A stretch of DNA of 64,000 nucleotides from Lepidostoma basale (GCA_022606425.2 JAHDVF020000441.1:868001-932000); one strand, 5' to 3'; shown: positions 21,723-33,795, counted from the stretch's first letter. Program-made: numbers and translations. The notes: generated by a model from the sequence alone, not told the origin.

Positions 21723-22009
21723 AATGGTATAGTCGGGAATTTGTGAGTGAGTATTTATTAAGCGTAACTTATAGCTTGTATAAAATACTCGCTACTGATT
21801 ACTCGTACTTACCCGGTTGATTTTCAATATGCATTGTTTGAAGACAGTAATGGGCCAATATTTTTTGAGTTTAAGTATTAAAGCATTCATCAATTTCAAT
21901 ACGCAAATATTTAACATGTACCTTCACAATCAACGGCAGTAATATCGAAGCTTTTTATAATATTATCTATGTACCATACATATATTCATGTAGACCTTTA
22001 ATATGATGT

Positions 22010-22260
22010 TGAGTTCGTTTTTCCAGGCGTCTGTCAGATATAAACAGTTGCGCCATTGCCAATTATAATATGCAAACACTGGCTAAATAAGTCAAGGACT
22101 GCAATCGTCCGCTTGGCCGCTGAGTTGCCATAAATCACGGCTCTGCGGACGGACGCCTTTCGGCTGTGCACACTGGCCGGCGGGTTTTCCCGCGCGCCCA
22201 CGTGAAAAGGCGGGAATCGCCATTCAAGCTTTTCGGACGTGATGCAAGATGTCGATTTTC
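22010..22260 (-). promoter_or_regulatory. G+C-rich CpG block, candidate promoter of the Mp20-like gene
   Basis: Contains GCCGGCGGGTTTTCCCGCGC and several CpG inside A+T-rich DNA. On the minus strand TTTATATCTGACAG is a possible TATA/initiator and CTTATTTAG is MEF2-like. The position fits a start site for the minus-strand muscle gene, whose first exon is unplaced. No exon was identified, so this is an inference. Confidence 0.3.
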
Positions 22261-22489
22261 ATTGTTAGCTACAAACTTTTGACTAAATATGTCGATCTTT
22301 TAAATTAATTATTTTCTAGAAATAATATTTGATGTATCGTCTTGACAAAACAATGGACAACTGGCGACATTAGAAAATTTCAAGTTATCATAATTATATT
22401 TTAATTAAACTGACATATATGTATATCTCCAAAACCTCCATTAAAAATCTTTAAATTATTTTTTATATGTTATAATATTAAGATGTACG

Positions 22490-22630
22490 AATGAAGACCT
22501 TTATTTTATAAAAGATTTATTACATATTATGGGAAAAAGATGTTTCGCCGTGCAAAGGCGTTATCAAATGTCCGCATTAAGGTGAAACATGTAATTTCCA
22601 TAAAATGTAATAAAATATATGATACATATG
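22490..22630. repeat. Degenerate foldback, CATG family 2
   Basis: TGTTTCGCCGTGCAAAGGCG (22541-22560) and GGTGAAACATGTAATTTCC are inverted relatives of the 59180-59380 element. Confidence 0.5.
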
Positions 22631-22653
22631 TATAAAATATAACAAAACATATG

Positions 22654-22870
22654 ATTTGACGACCTTCGTGACCGAGTGGTAAGTGCATTGACTGCCATCC
22701 TGAAGGTTCTGGGTTCGATTCCCGGCGAGGGCAGTGTGAAAATAGCGATAGATTAGCTACATATCACATGTCACGAGAATCACTATGATAGCTATATTAC
22801 CCTTTACATCGATTTGGCTCATGCTGTAATGATGTAAAGAGCGATTCAACAAAATAATAATAATTAATAA
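22654..22870 (+). mobile_element. SINE-1, full length with tRNA-like head
   Basis: GACGACCTTCGTGACCGAGT head (A-box-like TGACCGAGTGG), GGTTCTGGGTTCGATTCCCG B box, ATCACATGTCACGAGAATCA body, ATCGATTTGGCTCATGCTG tail and (AAT)n. The central CAGTGTGA hairpin region is shortened. Confidence 0.85.
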
Positions 22871-23017
22871 TAAAATAAAACAGACGTTTTCATTCGTATT
22901 AATTACTTAATGTGGAGTTTTACGTTATTAAAAAATTATTCAAAAAAATACGTATCGTATAAATAATCCTGATTTGAATGTTTTAGATATAAATGATAAG
23001 TGGTTAAAGTTTAAAGC

Positions 23018-23110
23018 AGTGTAGCCCAAATTTATTTGACCCATGACCCCCCTTTCAGACAAAAAAATACACAAAGCCCCCCTGGAAAGTAACCATTTTT
23101 TAAATTAAAT
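23018..23110. repeat. Possible hAT-type terminal fragment
   Basis: CAGTGTAGCCCAAATTTATT followed by GACCCCCC and GCCCCCCTGG looks like the end of a hAT-type MITE. The second end was not found. Confidence 0.3.
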
Positions 23111-23884
23111 AAAACAGAAAAATGTAGTGAACTTTCTTTTTATATACTTACTTATAGTGTTATAAATAAGATATGCTATACCTAAATTGTGGAGTTATTG
23201 ACATTAATTCAATAATCTTAATGAGAAAGACGAACCGATGAAAAAATAAATTGAACTAAGAGATTTTGGAAATAAAACAATTCGTAAAAAATAGCTTATA
23301 AAGGTAATTATTATTAGTGAACAATATCAGAGAAAATGTAAAATTAAATTAATTTCTCACGCAAAGGATGATCCTGGGGTGTTTCCGTTAATTTTTCTAC
23401 ATTTTTGCCAGCAGCATCCGCAAATCTCAAATCTAAAAGACTTGCGACTACTCTTAATCAGATACGTATAATACGTTAACAAATAAAATAATTGCGTGAA
23501 ATTTTGTTTATCCCACTTTGAAGTTTTAGAAAATTTTTGGATAGTTCAAGTTCGAAAATAAGTGGGTGCTCGTCATTGAAATTGCATCACATTTCCATAA
23601 TCATGCATTAAGCTGACACCCAGAACTATCGGGGATATAATTTCTGGCAAAGATATAGCTTAATCATGTCTGTTTTCAGCTGAGTTAATGTGATTTATGC
23701 TTTCAAATGTAATGAGACCAAAAATATTATAGATCTTATAAATACATATCTAAAATAATATTTTGATCTATAATATTATATACAATTACCAACGGAATAA
23801 TCTTTGAAAAATATGCTTAGCAAAATAAGCTATAAACGAATATTAAATACAATAACGTGAAAGGGCTCAAGTATTAGAAATACG

Positions 23885-24310
23885 ATCATCTAACTAACTT
23901 ATCATCACGCCATTTCCCAGAAGGGGTAGGCTGAGAGTATGGACCACTATACCGCTTTGTCCTGACATACCCCTATAGCTTCCTTCGCTCCATTCATACA
24001 TCTCGTAACATGCTCGATCGTCGATTTTTTCGACATACACTAGTTTTTGAATTTGATCAATTTGGTAATTTAATGCTTTCCTTGACGCCTTTTAGTATTT
24101 GATAAATTTGGTCATTCCATGCTTTCCTTGGTCTTCCGCGGCTTCTCTTTACATTCACACTGCTTGTGTTCAACTGCATTTTAACCGTTCTTCTCTCATC
24201 CATTTGTTCCATATGTCCAAATCATTTCAGGGATCCTTTTTTAATTTTACTTATGATGCAATCATCTGTTTTACCCTTATTTCATTTCTACGATACGATC
24301 AGAAAACATA
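23885..24310 (-). mobile_element. (TTAG)-LINE 3' end, degraded
   Basis: The minus-strand terminus (CATCACGCCATTTCCCAGAA on plus) is followed by the inverse of the DQI-NQI-rich C-terminal region. Multiple stops. Confidence 0.75.
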
Positions 24311-24324
24311 AATTAATAGTTGCT

Positions 24325-24695
24325 GTTTTGATAATAAGGAGGCTCCGTGAAGCACAAAGGAAACGTGCAGGAGCCATGCAACATATACGTTAGACTTAAA
24401 TAAGTAATATAATACTAAGATATGTAGAAGGATGGGAGTAACGGATCTAGACGAAAGGGTGGCTAAGATCTAATGGTCATTTGCGGCATGTTATAAAACT
24501 GGTAGACCAGAATGGCAGTGGACTGCAGACCTCGTGTAAATAAAATAAGTAGAGGGAAACCCTCACATGATGATCCGATAACATAAAGAAAAATACTGAT
24601 GACTGAATGCAGAAATCACAAGATATGAGTGTGTGGAGAAATATGCGGGAGGCTTATATCCAGCAGCGGACGACATCGGCTGTATAAATAAGCAA
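24325..24695 (+). mobile_element. LINE 3' end ('GRPxxRWxDD...' type), degraded
   Basis: RRLREAQRKRAGAMQH, followed in broken frames by sequence ending in GGAGGCTTATATCCAGCAG and CGGACGACATCGGCTG. This terminus is the inverse of the motif at 57047-57085. Confidence 0.7.
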
Positions 24696-25734
24696 GTTGA
24701 TAATAAAATTCTAGACTATTTATTTTTCTTTTGATTTTGATAGACACAACTTTCCCACAGCTTTTTTTTATGTATTTAAGTGGTTTTGTTTTATTTACAA
24801 CTAAGTCCAATTAACATAAATTCTTGATCCCTGGCAATAGCAATAACTACAAATCAAACATTTTTTTATCAAACCGCTTTGGGTTTCCGTTAAAACGTTT
24901 TCATAAAACTGTCTAATTAATTTCACAATATATTATGAAGGTTAATATTTCTGTAAACATATTTTAAAATATCGTTTCAATGATTGAATTTTGGTGCCAA
25001 GCTTTCAGTCAAACGGGTTATAGTACAGCGTGGTGTGTTGTCAAATATGTAACAACAATCTCATCATCTCTTATACTCGTACTTCGTATTAAGGCCAAAA
25101 GCCATGAATTATTACTGAGATATGACAGATTAATGTTTGATTAAACCTTCTTATGATAACACTTAGGCAAGTCCAATATGCAACAGCTTTTCAAACTCGT
25201 TTAGTAAAATAATTGGCGATAATTTCAATTTCGTTTATTCACCCGTTTCCCAATATTCTGAATCCCTGAAATCTTTGTTCAAATGTTAAGTAAACATCTA
25301 CGCGTTCTCATTATTATTTATGTTGCCGTTTTGTATAATCAATTACTTCAACGGCGCACTAGAGCACTTAATCACGCATTTTTCTTACGCATGGCGTCAA
25401 ACAATGACACAATTGTTATTGCACAATATAAAACCCCACAGGACACAAAGGACTGGCAGATTCTACTGCGAAACCTGAATTAGGGTTACTCTTTACCAAT
25501 AATGTTTTCATCTTAAAATTTAATCGTGTTGAATGTTATTCTACACAAAAAAAATCCTCACCCGAAGGAAAACATAAAACGTTTATTTTGCTTCCTTCCT
25601 TTCATATAACAATATGAATGTATTTGTTTAACTTCTGAATACGCTACAATATATAAAGATATTTATATTCATTTAAAAAATTCCTGGCAAAAGAAGGATG
25701 AATGTAGAATAAATACAATGAGGTTCGCAACCCA

Positions 25735-26283
25735 TCACACCGCGTCTCTCGCGTTGGCGGAAAGAGAAGAATGGAGTGCAGCATCGATTAAAGTGTTGCA
25801 GTTCATTCTTTCTGTCTACCCTTTCGGGGAAACGGCGTGATGGTTAGTTAGTTAGTTAGTTAGTTAGAAATGAGATCTCTTAGACGAATGTGTGGATACT
25901 CTGTGTATGATAGAGTGTCGAATGAAAATATAAGAAGTGAATGCGGTGCGAATGATGGTGTTATGAATAAAATATTGAAAAGATCATTAAGATGGTTTGG
26001 ACATATGCAAAGAATGAATGAAAAAAGAATGGTAAAAAAATTATATGTTAACGATGTAAATGGAACCAGAAATAGAGGAAGACCGAGGATAACGTGGCGC
26101 GATCAAATAAATCAAATATTGTATGTCGGCCATGTAAGGAGTCAGAGAAATCGACGCGCGTGCATGACACGATGTATGAATGTTGAGGAAGCTAGAGAAA
26201 TATGTCAGGAAAAAAAGTGTGGCAGTCCATTCTTTCTGCCTACCCCTTCGGGGAGACGGCGTGATGGTTAGTTAGTTAGTTAG
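25735..26283 (+). mobile_element. Two (TTAG)-LINE 3' ends in tandem
   Basis: 25770-25866 is a short terminus ending GGTTAGTTAGTTAGTTAGTT. From 25870 a second copy reads MRSLRRMCGYSVYDRVSNE, SLRWFGHMQRMNEKRM, GRPRITWRDQINQILYVGHV and ends TPSGRRRDG plus (TTAG)n. The second copy is open for 133 codons, the best preserved of its family here. It is a 5'-truncated retrotransposon end, not a gene. Confidence 0.85.
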
Positions 26284-26369
26284 TTGTTTTTTTTAATATT
26301 AATCTTGTTGATTGAATTATATAAGTGGAAGTTAATTATAAATAATATTTAACTATAACATGTGATTCT

Positions 26370-26480
26370 TTACATATATTTAGTTTTATTCCACTTGTTG
26401 TTCCAGCTTCGATAAGATGAACTTTACCAGAAGATGGCTGTGAGCTGCTGAAACCGGTTAAAACTAGAATAACAGGGAGA
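26370..26480 (+). repeat. Hammerhead-like repeat, CCGG family
   Basis: 26429-26460: CAGAAGA, U, GGCTG-TGAG-CTGCT-type stem (one weak pair), GAAAC, CGGTT. It is preceded by TTTTATTCCACTTGTTGTTC, the flank also seen at 19547 and 46160. No inverted partner nearby. Confidence 0.55.
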
Positions 26481-27234
26481 ATAAATCTGAATACACTTAA
26501 AAAAATAAATTTACTATTATTTTTAATATACGTTGATTTGTTTTTGTTCCAATTTATGTATGCTTAATGATTGTGTGCAATTTTATATTTCTTCTTTAAT
26601 TCTCAAGTCATTTAATTCCCATTTCTCAAAAGAACTTAGCTTTTATTTTGTATACTCGTATATAAATTCGAAATTCAAAACGTTTAACTAAAATGTAGCA
26701 TATAGTAGAAGCAGAAATGAGTAAAGATGAGATGATCCCATCTGATGATCTATGAGACCGCGTGTCAGATTACGAACTAATTTTCAAGATTAAATGAATG
26801 AATAAATCTTCAGTTTATTAGGACTCTTTCCAGTAAAATGTTTATAGAAAATCACATTAATTCCAAAATCCAGCAAGACATTTGGAGAGTATATTTTTAT
26901 ACAATATTGTTGGCACAATGCCGAGGAAGCGGTAATATTTATCGAGTTGAGAGATATTTACCGAGTTGTATGTATAAAGAGCTCTGTTTGATAAAAAAAA
27001 TCGTACATCTCGGAAATAGCTTCGAGTGTGATTAAAATTAGCTTTTTGACATTAATTGAAAGATTGAGACCCAGCAATGTCCTGCAGAGTTCAGATAAAA
27101 TTAGTTTTAGAGCTTTTGGTTTTTGGTAAAATTAGTTTTAGAGCCACTGCGAACATTTCTTCAACAACCATTCGTTAAAAATATAATTCATTTTTGATTA
27201 AAGTTATCCATAAAAAATACTCTTAAATATTAAC

Positions 27235-27480
27235 TGTCATTTTGTGCTGTGGATTCATATAATATATATACTTTTTTAAATCGTTGTTTTTTCTTAACAC
27301 TTTATTGTACTTTTAACAAACATGTTTCGGGCCACATATGCTCTTCTGTTTTGTAGAAAATTTAACATTTAATTATAAAATTTCTACCCCGAGAAATAGC
27401 TTCTGTATCCCGACATCTGTTTGTGAAAAGTACAAAAAAAAAATTAAAACCCAATATATATATTTTTTAATTGTCCAAAA
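27235..27480. repeat. Foldback repeat, CATG family, degraded
   Basis: The minus strand about 27355-27320 reads CAGAAGAGCATATGTGGCC, then CGAAACATGTTTGTT. A weaker inverted partner lies at 27395-27440 (CATCTGTTTGTGAAAAGTAC). Confidence 0.5.
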
Positions 27481-27713
27481 ATAAATATGTCTATATCAAA
27501 ATTATTTTTTTTTGCATAGTATTGGTCTTGTCACACTATTTTTTTATTTACTCTAGATGATGATTCAATTATAGTTTCCGTCACTTGGGAAATTCCTCTC
27601 TTATTTGCTTTATTAAACTATTTTGCTACTACAACCCTTTTATTGCTGAATGATGCATAATCTTAAATAGTTCAGCTTTTAATAGCTATAAATAATATAA
27701 GCTATAATGTTCT

Positions 27714-27910
27714 CACTTTTTCAGACTTATCAAGTGATTCTTAGAGAACTCCGCCATCTTGATGTTCCGATGCGTATTTATGAGCACAGACTATTCTATC
27801 ACCTAATATGCAGAACCAACATTCCTATGGTGATTCCGGTGGGGAAGGCAATCAAACTTCTTAGGAAGATCGCTTCGAAGATCGACTTTTTCATGTTGAT
27901 GAAACAATAA
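27714..27910 (+). CDS. Candidate 3' terminal exon, unrecognised
   Basis: A good acceptor (TTCTCACTTTTTCAG, to about 27723) leads into a 61-codon frame that ends at TAA 27908-27910, overlapped by AATAAA. The translation, with TYQVILRELRHLDVPMRIY and NIPMVIPVGKAIKLLRKIA, has normal protein composition and higher G+C than its flanks, unlike the surrounding DNA. I do not recognise the family and found no upstream exon. It may be the last exon of an unplaced gene, a relic, or part of an unknown mobile element. Confidence 0.35.
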
Positions 27911-29156
27911 AAATACTCCAAATATTGGAGGGTATTCAGCCTTATTAAAATGTACTTTGGACCTTCAAAATATTTGTTTGAAAACTCAAAATTAAATAAT
28001 TATGTGCTGTGAAATAAGTTTAAAAATTACTCTAAAATTAAGTACCTATAGTCGAAATTCCCTAATATCCGTATAAGATATAGAATAAATATAATACGAG
28101 TATATACAACAGATATGTCTTAACCGCTCTACCTTCAGGTAATTTTCCGAGAAACGTGCAAAAGAAAGCAGGTTTTTTATTAATGAAATTTGATTATATA
28201 TTAATTTAATTTTTTTAAATTACGAAACGTCAAATACTCGGCCGCACACTTCGCCTGCCCCTTGTAAAACTATCAAATTTATTAAGACTTGTACTCAAGT
28301 GTTGTTGGCACACGCGCGTATCCCTAACAGTTTGTACATTTTAGGTACATTATTTTTTCTCAAGCGCGTACGCGATACGGGATAGCGCAGAATGGTACAG
28401 TCAAAGTGACCGTATCACGTACGTTCAAATACGTAGGGTGGTTAATAGAAATTCAAATTTTAATTATTACGATAATAACATATGAATAATATGAGAATAC
28501 GCCTCTATATCAGGGAGTTAGCAACCAAGTTAACCTACTTATACTGTCATTACATAAGATTACACCAATAACGAGTATCCCAAAGGTGTTTCTGAATGTT
28601 AGGCGTGAGTGTCTCTGGCTTGAAAGATTTAATCTTACTATTTTCTTTCACCTACACAAGGATGGCGATGCCAAAAATTACGTACATTTTTTCTCATAAT
28701 TGAGTGGACCACGGCACTATTATTTATAGTCGCCATTTCGAATTTCTTCCAGAAGTAAGAAAAACAAACGAGTGTGATTAATATTCAACTAGGAAAAAAT
28801 ATCGAAATAGATGTGTTTTAAGATAAAAATAATCAGACGAGTATCATCAATTTCAAAATACGTCAAACTTAAAGTACCAAGAACGATATTTTGGGATTTG
28901 ACCAAAGTTTTGATGCAATACGTGATTTTAAACGCGATGATTTTGATGATACGAAATACGTATTTTTTAAATATGTTTTACCCGTCAAGAAAATCATATT
29001 TTTATCAGTCGTTTAGAGGGTTCATCGCAGGGCTAATCACCCAACATGGTAAAAAAAAAACACGATTACGGACACTAACACAATGATCTTTACTGAAGAG
29101 ATGACCAGGGACAGAAAAGTCAATGGAGGACCGTTGTGAAGTAGGCCAAGTTCCAC

Positions 29157-29186
29157 ACCAGGATGTACCAGGATGTACCAGGATGT
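29157..29186. repeat. Short tandem repeat, three 10-bp units
   Basis: ACCAGGATGT occurs three times head to tail. Confidence 0.8.
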
Positions 29187-29557
29187 AATGAATGAATGAC
29201 TTTTCGAGAGTAGGTTTAATATTTTCATGATAAATAAAATAATGCATTAATATGATACGTTTACTATATATCAGTAAATAAATTCACCTTCGTTATATAT
29301 TAAACTATTCATTTCCGCGAACAAACGTAGCTTAAAACCACAACCCTTGGTTTTCAGGCGAAGTTCTTAAGTGCAATTAAGTATTGTAATTAAAAATTTC
29401 CAACAGCTAAATCCTATTAGCAGAATGAATTTTCTTAATTCAAAAAACGTACAATTTGTTGTGTTTGTAAAATATTCTAAAAAAGCTTTTAATTTTCTAA
29501 ATACTCGTATATGATACAAGTGTTCCAAATCGAAAGTAATGGTGATTTTTTTATTAA

Positions 29558-29765
29558 ATAGTCCATTGTTTTGGCCGAAACACTATGATACTTTAACATT
29601 TTATAACTGTTAATGCAAAAACTTTGTTTTATATCACAATTGTATTTATTTTACGACAGCTGTTTCAACAACTAATGTTGACATCATCAGGTGTTACAAA
29701 TAAGAAATAAATAAAATAAATACAATTGTGATATAAAACAAAAAATTTGCATTAACAGTTATAAG
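29558..29765. repeat. Foldback element with hammerhead-like motif, AGCTGT family
   Basis: Minus strand 29691-29655: CTGATGA intact, U, stem GTCAAC-ATTA-GTTGTT (four good pairs), GAAAC intact, AGCTGTC intact. Opens with GTCCATTGTTTTGGCCGAAA, as at 18132. The plus-strand arm has lost its motif. Confidence 0.7.
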
Positions 29766-29999
29766 ATTTTTTTTTGTTATTATATTATGTTTTTCACGGA
29801 ATTTTTTAAGATTTTTTGGCCTTATTTAGGATATTTTACTTTAAGTATCTGGAAACGGTATAAACTTTCTGGATAATGAAAATATATTATCAACACACGT
29901 CGAGAAAAATATACTCGAATTTTCGAAGAAAAGTGTTATAATTTATAAAGATAATTGTAAACATGTCATATTTCGTTATAAGTAATTATTATAATATTG

Positions 30000-30222
30000 T
30001 TGCGATGGGTATAATATCTAATAAAGTTGTTCTAAAAGCTGACATAACGCGTGCGGAGTACACGACTTGTTGAGGCGTCTCCCCACTACTTCGGGCGTCG
30101 GGGCGCCCAAGCAAAAAGCTCGACGCCCGGCTTCTTGCGACAGTAAAACGACAGACGCGGAGCATCCGAGTTCGGTGGTGTTAATATTCTTTGTTTGTGT
30201 TCCATCAATCTAATTTGTCAAA
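30000..30222 (+). promoter_or_regulatory. Promoter and 5' UTR region of the calponin-family gene
   Basis: A CpG-rich stretch (GGGCGTCGGGGCGCCC at 30089-30104) directly precedes the proposed start codon. GGTATAATATC at 30007-30017 is a possible upstream element. Start site not determined. Confidence 0.45.
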
Positions 30223-33200
30223 ATGCCGGTATGTTGTCCAGTGAACATGGAATATCAATACATTATTGTGTGTAACCTAGACATTGAATGCATTAAATTT
30301 GTTTATAAAGTTTATTCAAAGAAAGTTTATCATCATAAATTTTGAAAAACTTTTAATAACGAGTTGCTTTTCAAAGTTTATTTCGATATTGTTTTCAAAT
30401 ATATATTTTTATTATTTGATATAATTTTTAATTATTAATATTGTTATAACTTATCTACTTAAAAAACATGTAAAATTTATATTATACACTACGTTTATAG
30501 TTAATACAAATAACTCTTAAAATTTATTATAAAATATACCTCATGTTTAGATTTCAAAATACTATTTTATATTTTCTATTATAAATCTCATACACTTTGG
30601 TGTTGAAGAAAAACAACAGCTGCATACTATAATCGCTCTCTTAATTTTTAATTAACGATTCGTAAGATTGAATGAATGTACACTGTGAATGAAAATCAGG
30701 CTATTGTAATGGTTCTCGTGTTTTTGTATATACTTTCGTTGAATTATTTTACGGGGAACATTTAAATTTACTTCAGTAATACAAGCTTCGTGAGCATAAT
30801 CGATTGTTAACACCACCAAAGTGTTCCGACTTTATAGCCGCCGGTAATGAACAGTCCCGCAAAACCATAAAACGTTCTAACATCGGCTGTTTATATCTTC
30901 TATTGACGTAGATTAATGTATACAATGTTCAAATCGGTCTCTGGTTTGGCGGTGATATCATACACTAGAGATATTTCTAGAGATGAAATAAGACTGTTTC
31001 TTTCGGAAGGAGTGTGGTTAACAGGGCGCGGAAGGAAAGGATACAGAGACATATTGCTCCTCTCCAAAGCACACTTTGCGTCTCTTGCATTTTCCCATCT
31101 ATTTCTGGAACTCTAAATTTCTGTAATAAATTATCAAGAGCTTTTACACCCGCACACTCCGTGACACTAATCCTTCCCAACAACATATCAAAATAGCTCT
31201 AACCATAAAAAATACTTGATGTTCGTGTGCAACATTTAAAACTCGATGGATATAGAAAAATATTATGCTTTTGCTGAAATGTTCAAAGAAGATTTGCGAA
31301 TTTGTTTGTTTTTAGAATAAATATTTCGTAATAACGACTAGCCAGTTGGATTGACGACTAACCATTGGATACAATAAATTGATAAAAAAATTAAAAACAG
31401 TTTTTTTTCTAAAAAAAATATGTTTTCATCAGCTAGCTTGGGTACATTATACGAGTATATCAATAAAAAAAAAATTGATGAATGTATACTTTATACATTC
31501 AAAGTTTACAAGAACGAAAATAGTAGTTTAATTATATTTTTTTAAATGTTTGTTCTATTATAACGTTCTACTCTAGATTCGCAGCTTGGACCAAGAGAAA
31601 GAAGTTCTCACATGGATCTATGAGGTCCTGGAGTCACCCCTTCCCGGCACCCCTTACGAGGATGTTCTCCGTGATGGCATCGTTCTCTGCAAGCTCATCA
31701 ACAAGATTGCTCCAGGATCCATCAAGAAGATCCAAGAAAAGGGAACCAACTTCCAACTCATGGAGAACGTTCAGAGGTAAAAGGAATTTAATGCTAACTA
31801 TAATGTACACACAATTAAATCGCCGTTCACGAATTATTGATATGAATGTTTAGTGTTTTTTATAACCCCGACGAAGTCTAAAACTGGTTGGTTGTTGTAA
31901 AGAATAAAGTGGTTTAAATATTAATATTAAAATGTAAACGAATTTATGTAAAATAAAAAGTGAATCTTATATTTCGATTAAATTATTTATATCTTTGGTT
32001 GAATATTAAGTGACGTGGGGTAAAATAATGAAAAATTTGTTATCAAAAAATATTCCCAGTGGGTGTAGAATTATGATGCCAACATTACACAATGCAACTG
32101 TTTTCTTTCAATCAAATTGAACAAGCCAAAATAATAATTTCAGGCGTCTATTCTGATGTAACTGTGTTTGGATTATGTTTTCATTGATGCTGTGTGTACA
32201 GAATCAAAGATTGGATGAAGTATTTTGGTTTGTTTAGGTTCCAGGCCGCCATAAAGAAGTACGGGGTGCCGGAGGAGGAAATTTTCCAGACGGCCGACTT
32301 GTTCGAGCGCCGAAATATCGTCCAAGTTACGCTGTGCCTGTATTCCCTTGCCAGAATCGTAAGTATTTTTGCACATCAATTTTCCGGTCTGTTGTATTCT
32401 GATTGTCTCACCCCGCCTACTGCATTAATTAATTATATAATGGATATTGCGTAAGTAACCACTGAATTATAAAAAAAAACACACACGCGTGTGTATAAAA
32501 TGATAAAGAAGAAAACTGTTTTAATTCCAGTATTGTTAAATAATACTGGTGTGTATATGTTTTTCATGCTCATTTGAAAATGACACGAAATTAAATTTAC
32601 AATTCACTTTTTAAATAAAACTCTGTTATAAATATCACAATTGATTATATTTTGTCGCGACAGCAGTTTCGCTAACTTCGCTAAGCTTCGTCTTACAATC
32701 AACTGATTGTGAGACCTGACAATGCTTACATCGGTTAGAGCTGTCGCGACAAAATATAATCAATTGTGATATTTATAACAGAATTTTATTTAAACAGTTA
32801 ATAATGTTGAAATACCTAAATATACAATTATTTATCATTTATGAATTAAGTTTTTTTATAGATTTTACTTAACTACGTTTTCTTATTTATAATTTCATTA
32901 TTATACTTTTAGGTTTATTTTTCTTGATATGTTTCGAAGGTTTTTTATACCTTCATTATCGGAAGAATAATTATAAACTTTTATAAACAATATAAATTGC
33001 TAATATTTATATTATTCTCCCAATGATGAAGATGTAAAATCTTCGAAATACGCCGAGAAAAATTAATTCAAAAGTGGAAATAGGAGCTGAAAATGCTTTA
33101 ATTCATAACAAATTGTAATTAGTCATATATAGGGTGTTTTTTTTAGAGGTTTGGTTTTTAAACAGGCAACATTGTTTCTACAGACTGTCAATTTGACAGT

Positions 33201-33795
33201 TGACAGTCATCACTTGATTTGTAGTCAATACGTTTTGCCATTTTATCGAATTCATTTTCATTTCATTTTCGATAAAGTTGTCGAAAATTGGACTTCACGA
33301 TTGCGCTTCATTCGAGCTAGCCGTGGCACTCATATGCCCGAAATAATATTTAAACAATAATGGCAATATTAGAGACACTAACATTATTTAAATGCGTTTT
33401 TTTTTTCATTTTGAATTTCTATACCTCTAAAAAAAACATCCTTTATATAAAAATCAGTATTTTAACAAAAAAAAGGTTAACAAAAAAAATAAATGAATCC
33501 ATATTTATATACAAATTGATTAATTCGAATACCACATATATACACGATTAATAAATCCTTCTGTTGGAATTTGTTGGAGGTGTATTAATGTCTACAAAAT
33601 ATATATTTGTAGACCCAGAAGCACCCCGAGTACACGGGCCCCCGCCTAGGACCTAAGATGGCAGACAAGAATGAGCGCACCTTCACAGAGGAGCAGCTCC
33701 GAGCCTCTGAGGGTCAGATGAACTTGCAGATGGGCTTCAATAAGGGAGCTTCGCAGTCCGGCCATGGAGGATTCGGCAATACCCGCCACATGTAG
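30223..33795 (+). CDS. Calponin/transgelin family actin-binding protein, complete
   Basis: Exons 30223-30228 (ATGCCG then GTATGT), 31577-31776, 32238-32358 and 33613-33795 (stop TAG) join in phase to 169 residues. A single calponin-homology domain covers most of exons 2-3 (DQEKEVLTWIYEVLES, YEDVLRDGIVLCKLINKIAP, KKYGVPEEEIFQTADLFERR). Exon 4 has the calponin-like repeat NLQMGFNKGASQSG and the ending GFGNTRHM. The family binds actin in muscle and smooth-muscle-like cells. The two-codon first exon is the least certain part; it is supported by a CAAAATG context, a strong donor, correct phase and a CpG-rich upstream. Introns 2 and 3 match the Mp20-like gene in position. Intron 3 contains two foldbacks and a Tc1-like copy. 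AATAAA occurs at 33906. Confidence 0.88.
32600..32810. repeat. Foldback element, AGCTGT family (degraded motif)
   Basis: Arms built on TCACAATTGATTATATTTTG and its inverse. The plus strand has CCTGACAATGCTTACATCGG then AGAGCTGTCGCGAC, so both the CTGATGA and GAAAC boxes are damaged. Lies in intron 3 of the calponin-family gene. Confidence 0.65.
32880..33090. repeat. Foldback element with hammerhead-like motif, GAAG-stem family
   Basis: Plus strand about 33020-33052: CCAATGA, U, GAAGAT-GTAAA-ATCTTC (perfect 6-bp stem), GAAAT, ACGCC. The inverted partner is at about 32925-32970. Same family as 59380-59545. Confidence 0.6.
33129..33447 (+). mobile_element. Tc1/mariner-like deletion derivative, copy D
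   Basis: Both ends present (TATAGGGTGTTTTTTTTAGA and ACCTCTAAAAAAAACATCC, then TATA). The middle is reduced to the shared 5' and 3' blocks. Near-minimal form of the family. Confidence 0.85.

Noticed and set aside
22654..22740. Possible functional tRNA gene
   Set aside because: A and B boxes are present, but the cloverleaf does not close and the same head occurs in at least eight copies with SINE tails.
25870..26271. 133-codon frame as a host gene
   Set aside because: It is the C-terminus of a truncated LINE; related broken copies occur at eight or more places in the window.
26268..26285. (GTTA)n as a telomere-like repeat
   Set aside because: The unit is TTAG, not the insect TTAGG, and it always follows the CGGCGTGATGG LINE end.
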